Origin: Planctomycetota bacterium | Lineage (GTDB): Bacteria > Planctomycetota > Planctomycetia > Planctomycetales > Planctomycetaceae | Direction of reading: 5' to 3' | DNA length: 64,000 bases | Assembly: GCA_022600195.1 (NCBI GenBank) | Contig: JAHZKX010000065.1 | Span: forward strand, 24,633-88,632 | Shown here: positions 48,786-57,787 of the stretch, in pieces | How the letters are laid out: each line of letters starts with the position of its first letter | Numbering within the stretch: position 1 is the stretch's first letter | The notes under the pieces: model-generated | The model's database searches: none | Seen by the model: only the letters and a program-made list of their open reading frames with translations | Told to the model about the DNA's origin: nothing | Made by a program: the position numbers and the translations under genes

Positions 48786-49412
48786 ATGGCGATGCGTGGA
48801 AGAGAGAGCCAGTCTCATCCCTATGGGGCCAGTGTGGGGCAACTGATCGATCAGTTTGCCACACTTCCTGGAATAGGTCGCAAATCTGCGGAGCGACTGG
48901 CACACCACATCTTATCGATTCCGGAGCGGGATGCACAGCAGTTAGCAGACGCGATTCAAGCAGTCAAGCAGTCAGTTCGCCCCTGTTCCATCTGTTTCAA
49001 TCTTACCGAAAATGAAGCTTGCAGTATTTGCTCTGATTCTCGGCGTGATAAACAACTTGTCTGTGTTGTGGAACAGCCACGCGATGTCGTTTCGTTGGAA
49101 GCCGCGGGGTCGTTCCAGGGAGTCTATCACGTTTTACAAGGTCGAATTTCTCCGCTCGAAGGAGTGGGGCCGGAGGATCTAACCATCGGTGCCCTGATTC
49201 GTCGTGTAAAACTGGAGGGAGTGACCGAGATAATCATGGCAACGAACCCAACGTTAGAAGGGGATGGAACGGCTCTGTATATCTCGAACCTGCTGGAAAA
49301 TGAAAATGTGGATATCACCAGACTGGCACGAGGCATCGCCTCAGGGAGTGTGCTAGAGTTTGCTAACAAAGAGATGTTATCGGACGCCTTACAGGGGCGT
49401 CAGCGATTTTAA
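48786..49412 (+). CDS. recR: Recombination mediator RecR
   Basis: 208 residues. [20 protein letters not shown] is the N-terminal helix-hairpin-helix; [16 protein letters not shown] is the four-Cys zinc finger (residues about 61-76); [15 protein letters not shown] starts the Toprim domain; [19 protein letters not shown] the Toprim acidic segment. RecR works with RecO and RecF to load RecA on gapped DNA. Third gene of the operon, 82 bp after ybaB. Confidence 0.97.
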   Translation: MAMRGRESQSHPYGASVGQLIDQFATLPGIGRKSAERLAHHILSIPERDAQQLADAIQAVKQSVRPCSICFNLTENEACSICSDSRRDKQLVCVVEQPRDVVSLEAAGSFQGVYHVLQGRISPLEGVGPEDLTIGALIRRVKLEGVTEIIMATNPTLEGDGTALYISNLLENENVDITRLARGIASGSVLEFANKEMLSDALQGRQRF

Positions 49413-49476
49413 GTATTCTCAGTTATATCATTTATAAATATTAAAGAACGATTAAGAGTTTGGATTCGGATAATCA

Positions 49477-50967
49477 ATGCATCTGAATATTTCACAACAA
49501 ATGAAAATGGGTCAGCAAATGAAGCTGGCCCCCAGGATGATCCAGTCAATGGAGATCTTACAGCTTCCCTTGCAGGCGCTGGAAGAACGAATTGAACAGG
49601 AACTGGGCGAGAACGTCTGCCTGGAACGTGAAGCAGAAAACAAGGAAGTACCCGATACCGAACTGGATCAAATGCGCGAACAGGCAAGTACTGAGGCCAG
49701 CGCCCCCGAAATCGATGATAAGGAAATCGTTGCCGGCAGCGAAGAGAACAATGAATCGGACTTCGAGCGTTTGCTGGAGATGGCGGAACAGTGGCCGGAA
49801 GACAATGTGACTTCTGCCACGAAGCCCTCGTCGAATCGTATCAGCGAAGATATGGATCGTAATAACGATGCAGTAGCGAATATCACAGAGCGGCAACAGA
49901 CCCTCAGCGAATATTTGCTCGAGCAGTTTCATTTTTTTAACAGCACAGCGGAGGTGAAAGAGTTTGGTGAATACCTGATCCAGAACCTCGATCACAATGG
50001 GCGATTGCAAAGCTCATTAGGCGAAATTGTACAGGTTTACGGGAAACCAGTTACGCAGGAAGAAGCCGAACAGGCTCTGCAACTTATTCAGAAATGCGAT
50101 CCACCAGGTGTCGGCGCCAGGGATCTCAGAGAATGTTTACTGTTACAGCTGAAGCCAGATGCACCTTATCGCGAGATACTGGTGACCTTAATTTCCTACC
50201 ATCTGGATGATTTGGGACAGAATCGTCTGCCAGTCATTCAACGAAAAACGGGTTATTCAATCGATACCATCAAAAACGCAATGTCCTATCTGCGTTATCT
50301 GGATCCTTTTCCGGGACGAGGATTTGAATCTGAACCGGTGTTGAAAATTACACCCGATGTTTTTGTCAAACAGGATAAAAACGGAAAGTATGTGGTCGAA
50401 CTGGAAAATGAATACACGCCTCCGCTTCGAATCAGCAGACGGTATGCCGAGTTGCTGCGGAACAAGACCGACGATCAAACCAAAGAATATATCAAGAAAA
50501 AAATTGACGCCGCCAAGTGGCTCATTGAAGCGATCGAACAGCGACATAGTACCTTGAAACGAGTCGCGCAGGCGATTGTCGATTTTCAGATAGATTTCCT
50601 GAATAATGGTCCGGAGCATATTGTTCCGTTGAAAATGCAACAGATCGCAGACGTAGTCGGCGTGCATGTCACCACCGTTTCCCGCGCAGTCGATGATAAA
50701 TGGATCCAGACTCCACGTGGACTCTATCCCCTTAAGCGATTCTTTGGGGGCGGCACAAAGACATCCGACGGAGAGGATGTGGCCTGGGGCATCATCCGCT
50801 TGAAACTCAAAGAAATCATCGACGCTGAAGACAAAAATAAACCGTTAAGTGACGATGCACTGGTCGAAGCGCTCTGCAAGGAAGGTTACAATCTGGCCCG
50901 CAGAACGGTCACCAAATACCGCAAGGCGATGAATATTCCTTCATCTCGCCAGCGACGCGAGTATTAG
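49477..50967 (+). CDS. rpoN: RNA polymerase sigma-54 factor
   Basis: 496 residues. Region [21 protein letters not shown] with the Gln/Leu-rich activator-contact helix; an acidic region II; core-binding part ([19 protein letters not shown]); helix-turn-helix [20 protein letters not shown]; and the RpoN box [14 protein letters not shown] near the C-terminus, which reads the -24 element. It needs AAA+ activators to open promoters. No sigma-54 activator gene is in the window. It lies 64 bp after recR on the same strand. Confidence 0.97.
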   Translation: MHLNISQQMKMGQQMKLAPRMIQSMEILQLPLQALEERIEQELGENVCLEREAENKEVPDTELDQMREQASTEASAPEIDDKEIVAGSEENNESDFERLLEMAEQWPEDNVTSATKPSSNRISEDMDRNNDAVANITERQQTLSEYLLEQFHFFNSTAEVKEFGEYLIQNLDHNGRLQSSLGEIVQVYGKPVTQEEAEQALQLIQKCDPPGVGARDLRECLLLQLKPDAPYREILVTLISYHLDDLGQNRLPVIQRKTGYSIDTIKNAMSYLRYLDPFPGRGFESEPVLKITPDVFVKQDKNGKYVVELENEYTPPLRISRRYAELLRNKTDDQTKEYIKKKIDAAKWLIEAIEQRHSTLKRVAQAIVDFQIDFLNNGPEHIVPLKMQQIADVVGVHVTTVSRAVDDKWIQTPRGLYPLKRFFGGGTKTSDGEDVAWGIIRLKLKEIIDAEDKNKPLSDDALVEALCKEGYNLARRTVTKYRKAMNIPSSRQRREY

Positions 50968-50995
50968 AACGACTCTGCTTTAACGATCGGGCCCT

Positions 50996-51922
50996 TCAGA
51001 AATGATGCTTCCAGCCCGTTCGCTCAAGAGGTGTAACTGCACCAGCATCATCTTCCAGAAACGCTCCCTGCTCTGCTCTGATTTCACCAATGTGTGTCAA
51101 TTTGCAGTTGATGGGACTCTGGTCAAGAAGCAGTTGCCCTGCTTCGGGAGAAACGGTAAACAGCAGCTCGAAGTCTTCTCCATCGTTCAAAGCATGTTGC
51201 AGGCGGCCTGCAGGCGATTCTTCCAGTGGAACGCGTTGACTGATCGGTATGGCTGTCTTCCTCAACAGGGCGCCCACTTGTGATTCTGACAGTATATGAT
51301 GCAGATCTGATCCCAGACCATCACTGATGTCGATCATCGAATTGATGCTGACAGACTTTCTGAGTAGAGCGGCCTCTTTTACACGGGGCGTAAACGTGAG
51401 ATGGTGAGATGCGAAACTGCCACCCAGATCACCGGTGACGAAGATCCAGTCTCCGGCAGTCGCGCCGGAACGCTGTATCGACCGTGAGGAAGCTGCCGTT
51501 CCGATGATAGCGACATTAATCACCAGGGGGCCATCCCAACTGTTCGTGTCACCACCGATAATCGGAATTTGAAATTCGTCTGCCAGTTCAATGACCCCCT
51601 GCATCACAGACTTGGCAAATTCCGATCCTCGAGTGCGAGGTAACGCCAGGCTGATCAGCGCGGAATGAGGAACGCCGCCCATCGCCGCAATGTCACTTAA
51701 ATTGACAGCCAATGCTTTGCGGCCTGCAAGTTCGGGAGTGGCCGGCGGAAAGGTGAAATGCGTCCCTTCCATCAGCATGTCAGTCGCAAGAAGCCATTCG
51801 TTGTCAGTAATGGGCTGGATGATCGCAGCGTCATCACCAATGCCGATTACGTTTGATGGTGAATCAGGGCATTGCTTACGAATCCACTGAATGAGATCAA
51901 ATTCGTGAAATGAGGAAACCAT
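50996..51922 (-). CDS. thiL: Thiamine-monophosphate kinase
   Basis: 308 residues. VIGIGDDAAIIQP (nucleotide and Mg-binding Asp pair), LLATDMLMEGTHF, AVNLSDIAAMGGVP, GGDTNSWDG and DISDGLGSDLHHIL are the motifs of ThiL in the PurM-like ATPase superfamily. It makes thiamine diphosphate from the monophosphate. Convergent with rpoN (28 bp). A start at 51922 matches the usual family N-terminus. Confidence 0.95.
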   Translation of the reverse strand: MVSSFHEFDLIQWIRKQCPDSPSNVIGIGDDAAIIQPITDNEWLLATDMLMEGTHFTFPPATPELAGRKALAVNLSDIAAMGGVPHSALISLALPRTRGSEFAKSVMQGVIELADEFQIPIIGGDTNSWDGPLVINVAIIGTAASSRSIQRSGATAGDWIFVTGDLGGSFASHHLTFTPRVKEAALLRKSVSINSMIDISDGLGSDLHHILSESQVGALLRKTAIPISQRVPLEESPAGRLQHALNDGEDFELLFTVSPEAGQLLLDQSPINCKLTHIGEIRAEQGAFLEDDAGAVTPLERTGWKHHF

Positions 51923-52076
51923 GTGCGGTGAAAAAAAGCGGGACGAAGTGACAGAATTTCAGGATTCGATTTTGGTGAATACCACGGCATTTTATCATAG
52001 CAGATCTGTGCAATCTTTCGCGAGGGTCAGCCATAGACGAATTCGAACCGGATTCATTTCGAACAGACGAGCCCAC

Positions 52077-52117
52077 AAAAAAAGCCCGATACATGTTTTG
52101 AAACCATGTGTCGGGCT
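52077..52117 (-). terminator. Intrinsic terminator of the HtrA gene
   Basis: On the minus strand AGCCCGACACATG pairs with CATGTATCGGGCT across a short loop, then seven T (A-run 52077-52083 on plus). It lies 43 bp past the protease stop codon and precedes the thiL promoter region. Confidence 0.92.
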
Positions 52118-52159
52118 GAAAGATCAAGATGAATTATATAAAGAAATCCGTCTGAACGA

Positions 52160-53557
52160 CTACTTACTGGTAGTCAGGTTGAGCGGCAGATGACCATAGA
52201 GCGTTTCATTTTTACGAAGGATGTAAAACTTCAGTGGACTGAAACTGGAAAGTTTTGAATTACTCAGTACGTAGGAAATGTTACTGAGGTTGACCGTTTC
52301 CCAGATATGTAGCCCAACCAGAATATCGCCTTTCCGCATACCATTTAAAGCTGCGGGGCTCTTAGGACGAACTTCTTCAATCAGCATGCCACCTTCATAC
52401 CGTGAATTGATCAGATGCTTTTGAGAATCTGGAAGTTTTGAAATTCGAATTCCCAACAATTGCCAGGTTTTTTCCAGAGTGGGATCATTGGAGATTTCGT
52501 TATTCTGTGCTCGCACGATGGGGACGCTGACAGGTTGCGTACGTACAATATTCGAACTGTCTGCTAACGTAATTTGTACGGTTTGAGATTTATCTTCCCG
52601 ACGGATCAAAAGATCAATCGTGTCTCCTGCCTTGTGTCCCATGAAGGCCCGCTCCAGGTCAGCGCGGTCAACAACATTCACTGACCCTGCCTTCATCACG
52701 ATATCATCTTTTTTGAGACCAGATTTTTCTGCCGGGCTGTTCTTGGATGGTGTTTTGAGGACAAGCATCTGCTTGTCTCCCTGCTTCACATCATTGGCTT
52801 GGATTCCGTGATAGGTGTGATCGAGTAATTCGGTACTGATCAGGTTGGCGATGATTTTTCGTGCATCGTCAATGGGAATCGCAAATCCAATTCGCTGGGC
52901 TCCCGCGCGGATGGCAACGTTAATCCCGATGACTTCACCGTCAAGATTCAGCAATGGACCACCACTGTTACCAGGATTGATGCTGGCATCGGTCTGTATT
53001 AAATTTTTGTATGACTGTTTTTCGTTGACTTCCACATCCCGAGATAAGGAACTGACAATGCCCGATGTCACGGTATGCTCATAACCAAATGCGTTTCCGA
53101 CAGCAATGACCGTTTCTCCCAGCATCAGATCGGAAGAAGTTCCAGGAGGCATGACAGTCAATTTCTTCGTAGAATTGATCTTGATAATCGCCAGATCTTC
53201 GCTCTGGTTTGAAGAGATCACTCGTGCAGAAAATGTACTGCCATCCAGCATGGTCACGCGTAGAGAATCCACACCATCAACTACGTGATGATTGGTCACA
53301 ATATATCCACGGGAATCGACAACAATTCCCGTACCCATACCATTCACTTTCCGGTTTTTTCCAGAACCGAAGAGCGAATCATCTGTACGCGCTGTTTTCT
53401 CGCTGTGGATATTCACCACGGAGGTCTTGGCACGTTCAATGGCGCGTACTAGCGGAGTCTTACGTAAATCGGAAGCTGCACTGTTCTCACAATCTGCACT
53501 TAACCCTGTGAAAAGTATTACAGTGCATAGTGTAAGTTTATAAAAGCACTTAATCAT
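52160..53557 (-). CDS. HtrA/DegP-type serine protease with two PDZ domains
   Basis: 465 residues from the ATG at 53557; the frame is open to 53614 but this ATG starts the signal (MIKCFYKLTLCTVILFTG). Trypsin-like core: VTNHHVVDG (His), SEDLAIIKI (Asp) and NPGNSGGPLLNLDG (Ser), followed by a first PDZ (SPAEKSGLKKDDIVMKAG) and a shorter second PDZ (SPAALNGMRKGDILVGL). A periplasmic chaperone-protease that degrades misfolded envelope proteins is expected. Transcription ends at the hairpin 52077-52117. Confidence 0.93.
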   Translation of the reverse strand: MIKCFYKLTLCTVILFTGLSADCENSAASDLRKTPLVRAIERAKTSVVNIHSEKTARTDDSLFGSGKNRKVNGMGTGIVVDSRGYIVTNHHVVDGVDSLRVTMLDGSTFSARVISSNQSEDLAIIKINSTKKLTVMPPGTSSDLMLGETVIAVGNAFGYEHTVTSGIVSSLSRDVEVNEKQSYKNLIQTDASINPGNSGGPLLNLDGEVIGINVAIRAGAQRIGFAIPIDDARKIIANLISTELLDHTYHGIQANDVKQGDKQMLVLKTPSKNSPAEKSGLKKDDIVMKAGSVNVVDRADLERAFMGHKAGDTIDLLIRREDKSQTVQITLADSSNIVRTQPVSVPIVRAQNNEISNDPTLEKTWQLLGIRISKLPDSQKHLINSRYEGGMLIEEVRPKSPAALNGMRKGDILVGLHIWETVNLSNISYVLSNSKLSSFSPLKFYILRKNETLYGHLPLNLTTSK

Positions 53558-53899
53558 TCGGTGGCTCAGTTCATCGAGGTGGCGGTTGCGATCTCTCGCG
53601 TGTCCTAGTTCCATCTACCGACCGGAGGCGTCCTTCTATGCTCCGTAGACTGGATATCGGAATGATTTCATCAGTGTCTTAATTACGAACAAGATCTCTG
53701 GAATAGTTTACCTAGATCACAAGCCGTTACCCTGGGTAAAACATGCGGATCAAGACGCTTAAACTTCCAGAAATATCGCAGAAGTGGAAAGAAAGACTCA
53801 TGATTTTTCGCAAAGAGAGTCCCAGAGGGCATGAATGATTTCAAATTTACGAAAGTCCTGCCCTGATAACGCTCAGGAACAAATCTCTTGAGTATAATT
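53558..53899. other. Intergenic region between HtrA and TPR genes
   Basis: 342 bp upstream of the protease start and downstream of the TPR gene. No supported gene, RNA or terminator seen. Presumably holds the HtrA promoter. Confidence 0.5.
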
Positions 53900-54994
53900 T
53901 TACGATTTATCGAAAATCAAAAGTTTCTTTTTTAATGAAATTTTTTCTGTGGAGGGCGCTTTTTGCATCGCTTTTCTGAGAGTTTCCACTGCCAGACCTC
54001 TCTGTCTGTTTTCATGATAAGCGGTAGCCAGTGTGTCCAGCAGATTCCAGTCGCCAAATTCTGTGAGTTCGCAGGCCTTCAGTGCATGGGTGACTCCTGC
54101 CTGCGGATCTCGATATTTTGAGTCGGAACAGGTAACGTAAAGCCAGGCCAGATCGTTATGTGCCGTTTCGGAGGAGGGGTTCAGTTCGAGTGCTCGTTTG
54201 TAGTCCTTAATGGCAGACTCAAACTGTTTTTTTTCTTCCCAGGCACTGGCACGATTACCAAATACTTCGGATACGAAGTGGTTGCCCTTGATCGCCTGAT
54301 TAAAGTCATCCAATGCCAGATCGATCTGCTTCTGTTTTCGATAGGCGATTCCCCGGGCATTCAACGCAGAGATCATTTGACCGTTTATTCGAATTGCCTC
54401 AGTGAAGTCTGCAATGGCAAGCTGGTTTTGCTCGGTTTCAAAATAGATCAAACCCCGGAGATGCAATGCGTTGGCATTGGATTGATCGAGGACCAGCGCA
54501 CGATTGAGATCGATGAGAGCTTGTGGGTACTTCTTTTGTAAACGGAAAATATTTCCTCGATTCACATGGATATGTGCATTATCAGCTTTGATTTTAAGTG
54601 AAGCATTAAAATCAGCCAGCGCCTTTTCATAATTCTCCAGGACCTGAAAGGCAATACCTCGCAGTTGATAGCGTTCGGCTGTGGGTTTCTTTGCTATCGC
54701 CTGATTCAGAAATGTGATCAATGCCGCAGGTTCTTTGATATCGTTTTCCCTGATCCACCCCCCCAGCAGCGGAGCCCACAGCCATTCTTTGTTGGACTGA
54801 GTCACCACTAATACTTCACCCGGACTCAATTTTTGAATCGTACCACCGCTGGTTTTGATCTCTGCGTCCTGAGATGTGACAAGGACCGTCCGTGAAAAGA
54901 TGTTCGGCGCTTCGTCGCCAAAAACATGCGTACAAAAGAACACAGCACAAAATAGTGTGATTTGGGTCAAATTCAGCTTGAATTTCTGTGGCAT
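53900..54994 (-). CDS. Exported TPR protein with SH3-like N-terminal domain
   Basis: 364 residues with signal MPQKFKLNLTQITLFCAVFF. An SH3-like segment follows (TVLVTSQDAEIKTSGGTIQK, then LSPGEVLVVTQSNKEWLWA), then about seven tetratricopeptide repeats; the consensus AL-DF-AL-L-P is seen in EKALADFNASLKIKADNAHI, QALIDLNRALVLDQSNANAL, LAIADFTEAIRINGQMISAL and SAIKDYKRALELNPSSETAH. Protein-protein scaffold in the periplasm; partner unknown. It is divergent from the YTV-repeat gene. Confidence 0.88.
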   Translation of the reverse strand: MPQKFKLNLTQITLFCAVFFCTHVFGDEAPNIFSRTVLVTSQDAEIKTSGGTIQKLSPGEVLVVTQSNKEWLWAPLLGGWIRENDIKEPAALITFLNQAIAKKPTAERYQLRGIAFQVLENYEKALADFNASLKIKADNAHIHVNRGNIFRLQKKYPQALIDLNRALVLDQSNANALHLRGLIYFETEQNQLAIADFTEAIRINGQMISALNARGIAYRKQKQIDLALDDFNQAIKGNHFVSEVFGNRASAWEEKKQFESAIKDYKRALELNPSSETAHNDLAWLYVTCSDSKYRDPQAGVTHALKACELTEFGDWNLLDTLATAYHENRQRGLAVETLRKAMQKAPSTEKISLKKKLLIFDKS

Positions 54995-55036
54995 GGAGTA
55001 CGATCCGGGGCTTTCTGATGTGAAGATTCTGAGGAA

Positions 55037-55066
55037 TTGGAAAAAATTTCATATAATTAGTATAAT
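55037..55066 (+). promoter_or_regulatory. Candidate promoter of the YTV-repeat gene
   Basis: TTGGAA (55037-55042), 18-bp spacer, TATAAT (55061-55066), perfect -10. Start near 55073 would give a leader of about 130 nt containing an imperfect hairpin (CTCTTTCCC with GGGAATGAG). Confidence 0.5.
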
Positions 55067-55205
55067 TCGCAGACAACCTATATTAACATGTAATTCTATA
55101 ACCGGGCCTCACTCTTTCCCAAAGAAAAAGGGAATGAGAATTCACGAATTGTCATTTTTTGCTAGATATTGAAAACAACTGTGGGAGGGGAAGAAGGTGA
55201 ATCAA

Positions 55206-56519
55206 ATGTATAAAGTACTGTGTGCTTTAGCCGCTGTCTTGGTGATGACATCGGCAGCTCAGGCCGGAAAGTGTCGGTCTCAACAGTGTTGTGTCAGTGC
55301 GGCACCATGTCAGATTGGTTGCAATCCGTGTGCAACGGTTGTCTGTCGACCACAATGCAAAACAGTCGAACGGACAGTAATGGTCCCGCAAATGGTAACC
55401 GAAGTTCGCAAGGTAAAATGCACTGCGTACCGCATGGAAACCCGGCAGCGTGATGTGACTGTTTGCAAAAGAGTACCCGAAACAAAAGAGGTCACTCAGA
55501 CTTACACCGTTTATGTTCCGGAACAGCGTACAAGGACGGAAAAGTATGTCGTCTGTAAACCAGTCTGGAAGACCTCGAAAAAGACGTATACCGTAAACGT
55601 GCCTTATACAGAACAGCGCACCGGTACCCGTCAGGTTCAAAAAACATTCTGGAAGGATGTGAAACAGGACTACTATGTAAACGTGCCCTATACAGAACAG
55701 CGGACCGGAACCCGTCAGGTACAAAAAGTAGTTACGAAAAATGTCAAACAGGAATATTGTGTCAATGTTCCTTATACGGAAAAGCGACAGGGAATGCGGA
55801 CCGTAATGAAATGTGTTCCCGTAAAGTGCTACCGCACGGTTTGTGAAGATCAGGGGCATTGGGAAGAACGACCCATTCAGTCCGCCTGCCCTGCCCCCGC
55901 TTGTGGTGCTTGTGGAAGCTGTGACAACTGTTGTCAGACTGCTTGTGCTCCCGTTTGTACTCAACGCGTCTGGGTCTCTAAGATCGTATCGAAAAAAATT
56001 GAGCATACTTCTTATCGTCAGCAGTGTGAGCAGGTTCCTTATACTTATGAAGTTCAGTGCTACAAACCTGAAAAGCGAACTCGCACTGTCAAGGTTTGTG
56101 AGACAATTTGTGTTCCTGAAAAGTACACCTATGACGTCAGGCTTTGCAAGCAGGAAAAACGTAGCCGTAATGTGAAAGTCTGTGAAGTCAAATGTGTGCC
56201 TGAGAAGTACACCTATAACGTCAGACTTTGTAAGCAGGAAACACGAACCTGCGATGTGAAAGTCTGCTCTTACGTCAAAGAAGAAAAAACACGCGACGTC
56301 TGTTACACCGTTTGTGTACCACAGCAAAAAACCTGCACTCGTAAAGTAACGGTCTGCAAAGTGGTTCCAACAGTTGTCAAACAGAGTTATACCGTTTGCG
56401 TTCCTTATCAGGTTGAGAAAGAAGTAAAAGTTCAGGTCTGTCGACATGTTGCCAGAAAAGTCATGGTACAGGTACCTGATTGTCCGGTTTGCGAAACGAG
56501 CTGTGCTTCCTGTAAATAA
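55206..56519 (+). CDS. Cysteine-rich YTV-repeat surface protein
   Basis: 437 residues from the ATG at 55206 (AAGGTGA 5 nt before; a GTG at 55197 is also possible). Signal MYKVLCALAAVLVMTSAAQA. The mature protein is very rich in Cys, Val, Lys, Arg and Thr and built of 28-residue repeats: one block of three begins at YTVNVPYTEQRTGTRQVQ (55587), another at YTYEVQCYKPEKRTRTVK (56040), with a Cys-rich spacer (CPAPACGACGSCDNCCQTAC) between. YTV-type proteins were described as cysteine-rich cell-wall proteins in Rhodopirellula. Disulfide-linked envelope material is likely. Confidence 0.9.
   Translation: MYKVLCALAAVLVMTSAAQAGKCRSQQCCVSAAPCQIGCNPCATVVCRPQCKTVERTVMVPQMVTEVRKVKCTAYRMETRQRDVTVCKRVPETKEVTQTYTVYVPEQRTRTEKYVVCKPVWKTSKKTYTVNVPYTEQRTGTRQVQKTFWKDVKQDYYVNVPYTEQRTGTRQVQKVVTKNVKQEYCVNVPYTEKRQGMRTVMKCVPVKCYRTVCEDQGHWEERPIQSACPAPACGACGSCDNCCQTACAPVCTQRVWVSKIVSKKIEHTSYRQQCEQVPYTYEVQCYKPEKRTRTVKVCETICVPEKYTYDVRLCKQEKRSRNVKVCEVKCVPEKYTYNVRLCKQETRTCDVKVCSYVKEEKTRDVCYTVCVPQQKTCTRKVTVCKVVPTVVKQSYTVCVPYQVEKEVKVQVCRHVARKVMVQVPDCPVCETSCASCK
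55587..55835 (+). repeat. Tandem 84-bp repeats in the YTV gene, first block
   Basis: Two near-identical 84-bp copies (55587-55670, 55671-55754) and a more diverged third from 55755. Each encodes 28 residues starting Y(T/Y/C)VNVPYTE. Confidence 0.85.
56040..56291 (+). repeat. Tandem 84-bp repeats in the YTV gene, second block
   Basis: Three 84-bp units (56040, 56124, 56208), each encoding 28 residues starting YTY and ending in VPEK or similar. Same unit length as the first block but only distantly related to it. Confidence 0.8.
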
Positions 56520-56567
56520 TAATTCAGGAAACAATATGCAGATCTGATAACTTCTTCAGCAGAGACA

Positions 56568-56599
56568 AGTCTCATACTTTCGGGTATGAGACTTTTTTT
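56568..56599 (+). terminator. Intrinsic terminator of the YTV-repeat gene
   Basis: A 10-bp stem (56568-56577 with 56584-56593) with a TTTCGG loop (UUCG-type), then a T-run to 56599. Confidence 0.92.
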
Positions 56600-56639
56600 A
56601 TAGACTGACTATCAGAGTTGATCGTCTTACATTCTATCA

Positions 56640-57752
56640 ATGAGTATTCCGATGACCGAATTTACTCCTGATCTCAACAGCCCCGCACGCTTTACAGACC
56701 AGTTCGAAGCCCTGCTGCAGACAATTTCCGAACAAAGCCAGCGCGCCGGTTCCGAATCTCTCTGGCCGGCCGAATCCTGGGAGGCGCTCAAGCAGGCTGA
56801 TGTACTGAGCTGGAACGTACCCCTCGAATTCGGCGGGGCCGACCTGAACTCTGCAGAGATGACTTACGGATACACAAAATTGGCAGAAGCCTGTTTGACA
56901 ACCACTTTTGTGCTGACCCAATTCAACGCGGCCTGCCAGCGAATCAACTGGTCCGAAGACCAGGATCTGAAATCGAATATATTCAGTGAGTTAAAAACGG
57001 GAAAGAAATTTGCCACCGTCGGAATTTCACACCTGACCACCTCGCGACAGCATCTCAGTAAACCAACCGTCTCCGCCAGACAGACACCGGCAGGCTGGAT
57101 TCTGGATGGATATGTTCCCTGGGTGACGGGGGCCATTCACGCCGACTACATTCTTACCGGAGGCGTCTGTGAAGAAGGAACACAAATCCTTGTTCTGATC
57201 AGTACCAATTTGGAGGGAGTCGAAACTCAGCAACCCATTGAAATGTTATCGATGACAGGTTCGCAAACCGGCGCCGTCAAACTCAATCAAGTAGCCATTC
57301 CTGAAAAGTTTTTGATTGCTGGCCCTGTCGAAAATGTATTGAAACGTCCCGATGGTCAGGGAGGCGCAGGTTCTTTGACAACATCGGCTCTCGCACTGGG
57401 AGTGGCCCGTCGTGCGATCATGAGACTGAAAGGAGAAGCCGATCAGCGACCCGATCTGGTGGAAATCTTTGAACCATTCCATGCCGAGTGTCGGGATCTC
57501 GTGAATGAGATGATGACCGCCCTCAATTCCGGAACAGTAAACGGCGCGATCTCCGAGAACATTCGCGAACGCTCCAATTCATTGGTGCTGCGTGCATCGC
57601 AGGCCTTATTGGCGGCTGTCAAAGGAGCGGGTTTTGTCAAAGGACATCCCGCTGAACGGGCTATCCGCGAAGCGATGTTTTTTCTGGTCTGGTCCTGTCC
57701 CCAACCGGTCGTTCATGCCAACATGCGCGAATTTGCCTGCGTATTGGATTGA
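56640..57752 (+). CDS. Acyl-CoA dehydrogenase family protein
   Basis: 370 residues, ACAD fold. NVPLEFGGADLNSAEMTYGY is the N-terminal helical domain, FATVGISHLTTSRQHLS and GWILDGYVPWVTGAIHADYI the flavin-binding middle barrel, then the C-terminal four-helix bundle. A Glu base in the usual place is not obvious, and the family also contains FMN-dependent monooxygenases of DszC type, so the substrate and reaction are open. No electron-transfer flavoprotein genes nearby. Confidence 0.85.
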   Translation: MSIPMTEFTPDLNSPARFTDQFEALLQTISEQSQRAGSESLWPAESWEALKQADVLSWNVPLEFGGADLNSAEMTYGYTKLAEACLTTTFVLTQFNAACQRINWSEDQDLKSNIFSELKTGKKFATVGISHLTTSRQHLSKPTVSARQTPAGWILDGYVPWVTGAIHADYILTGGVCEEGTQILVLISTNLEGVETQQPIEMLSMTGSQTGAVKLNQVAIPEKFLIAGPVENVLKRPDGQGGAGSLTTSALALGVARRAIMRLKGEADQRPDLVEIFEPFHAECRDLVNEMMTALNSGTVNGAISENIRERSNSLVLRASQALLAAVKGAGFVKGHPAERAIREAMFFLVWSCPQPVVHANMREFACVLD

Positions 57753-57787
57753 TCCTGTCTGTTCGGCTGCCAGTTTTTTTTGACAGC

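Noticed and set aside
55227..56534. Minus-strand open frame of 435 codons opposite the YTV-repeat gene
   Set aside because: It mirrors the Cys/Val/Thr-rich codons of the plus-strand gene, which has a signal peptide, ribosome site, repeat structure and terminator. The antisense product has no family and no start signal.
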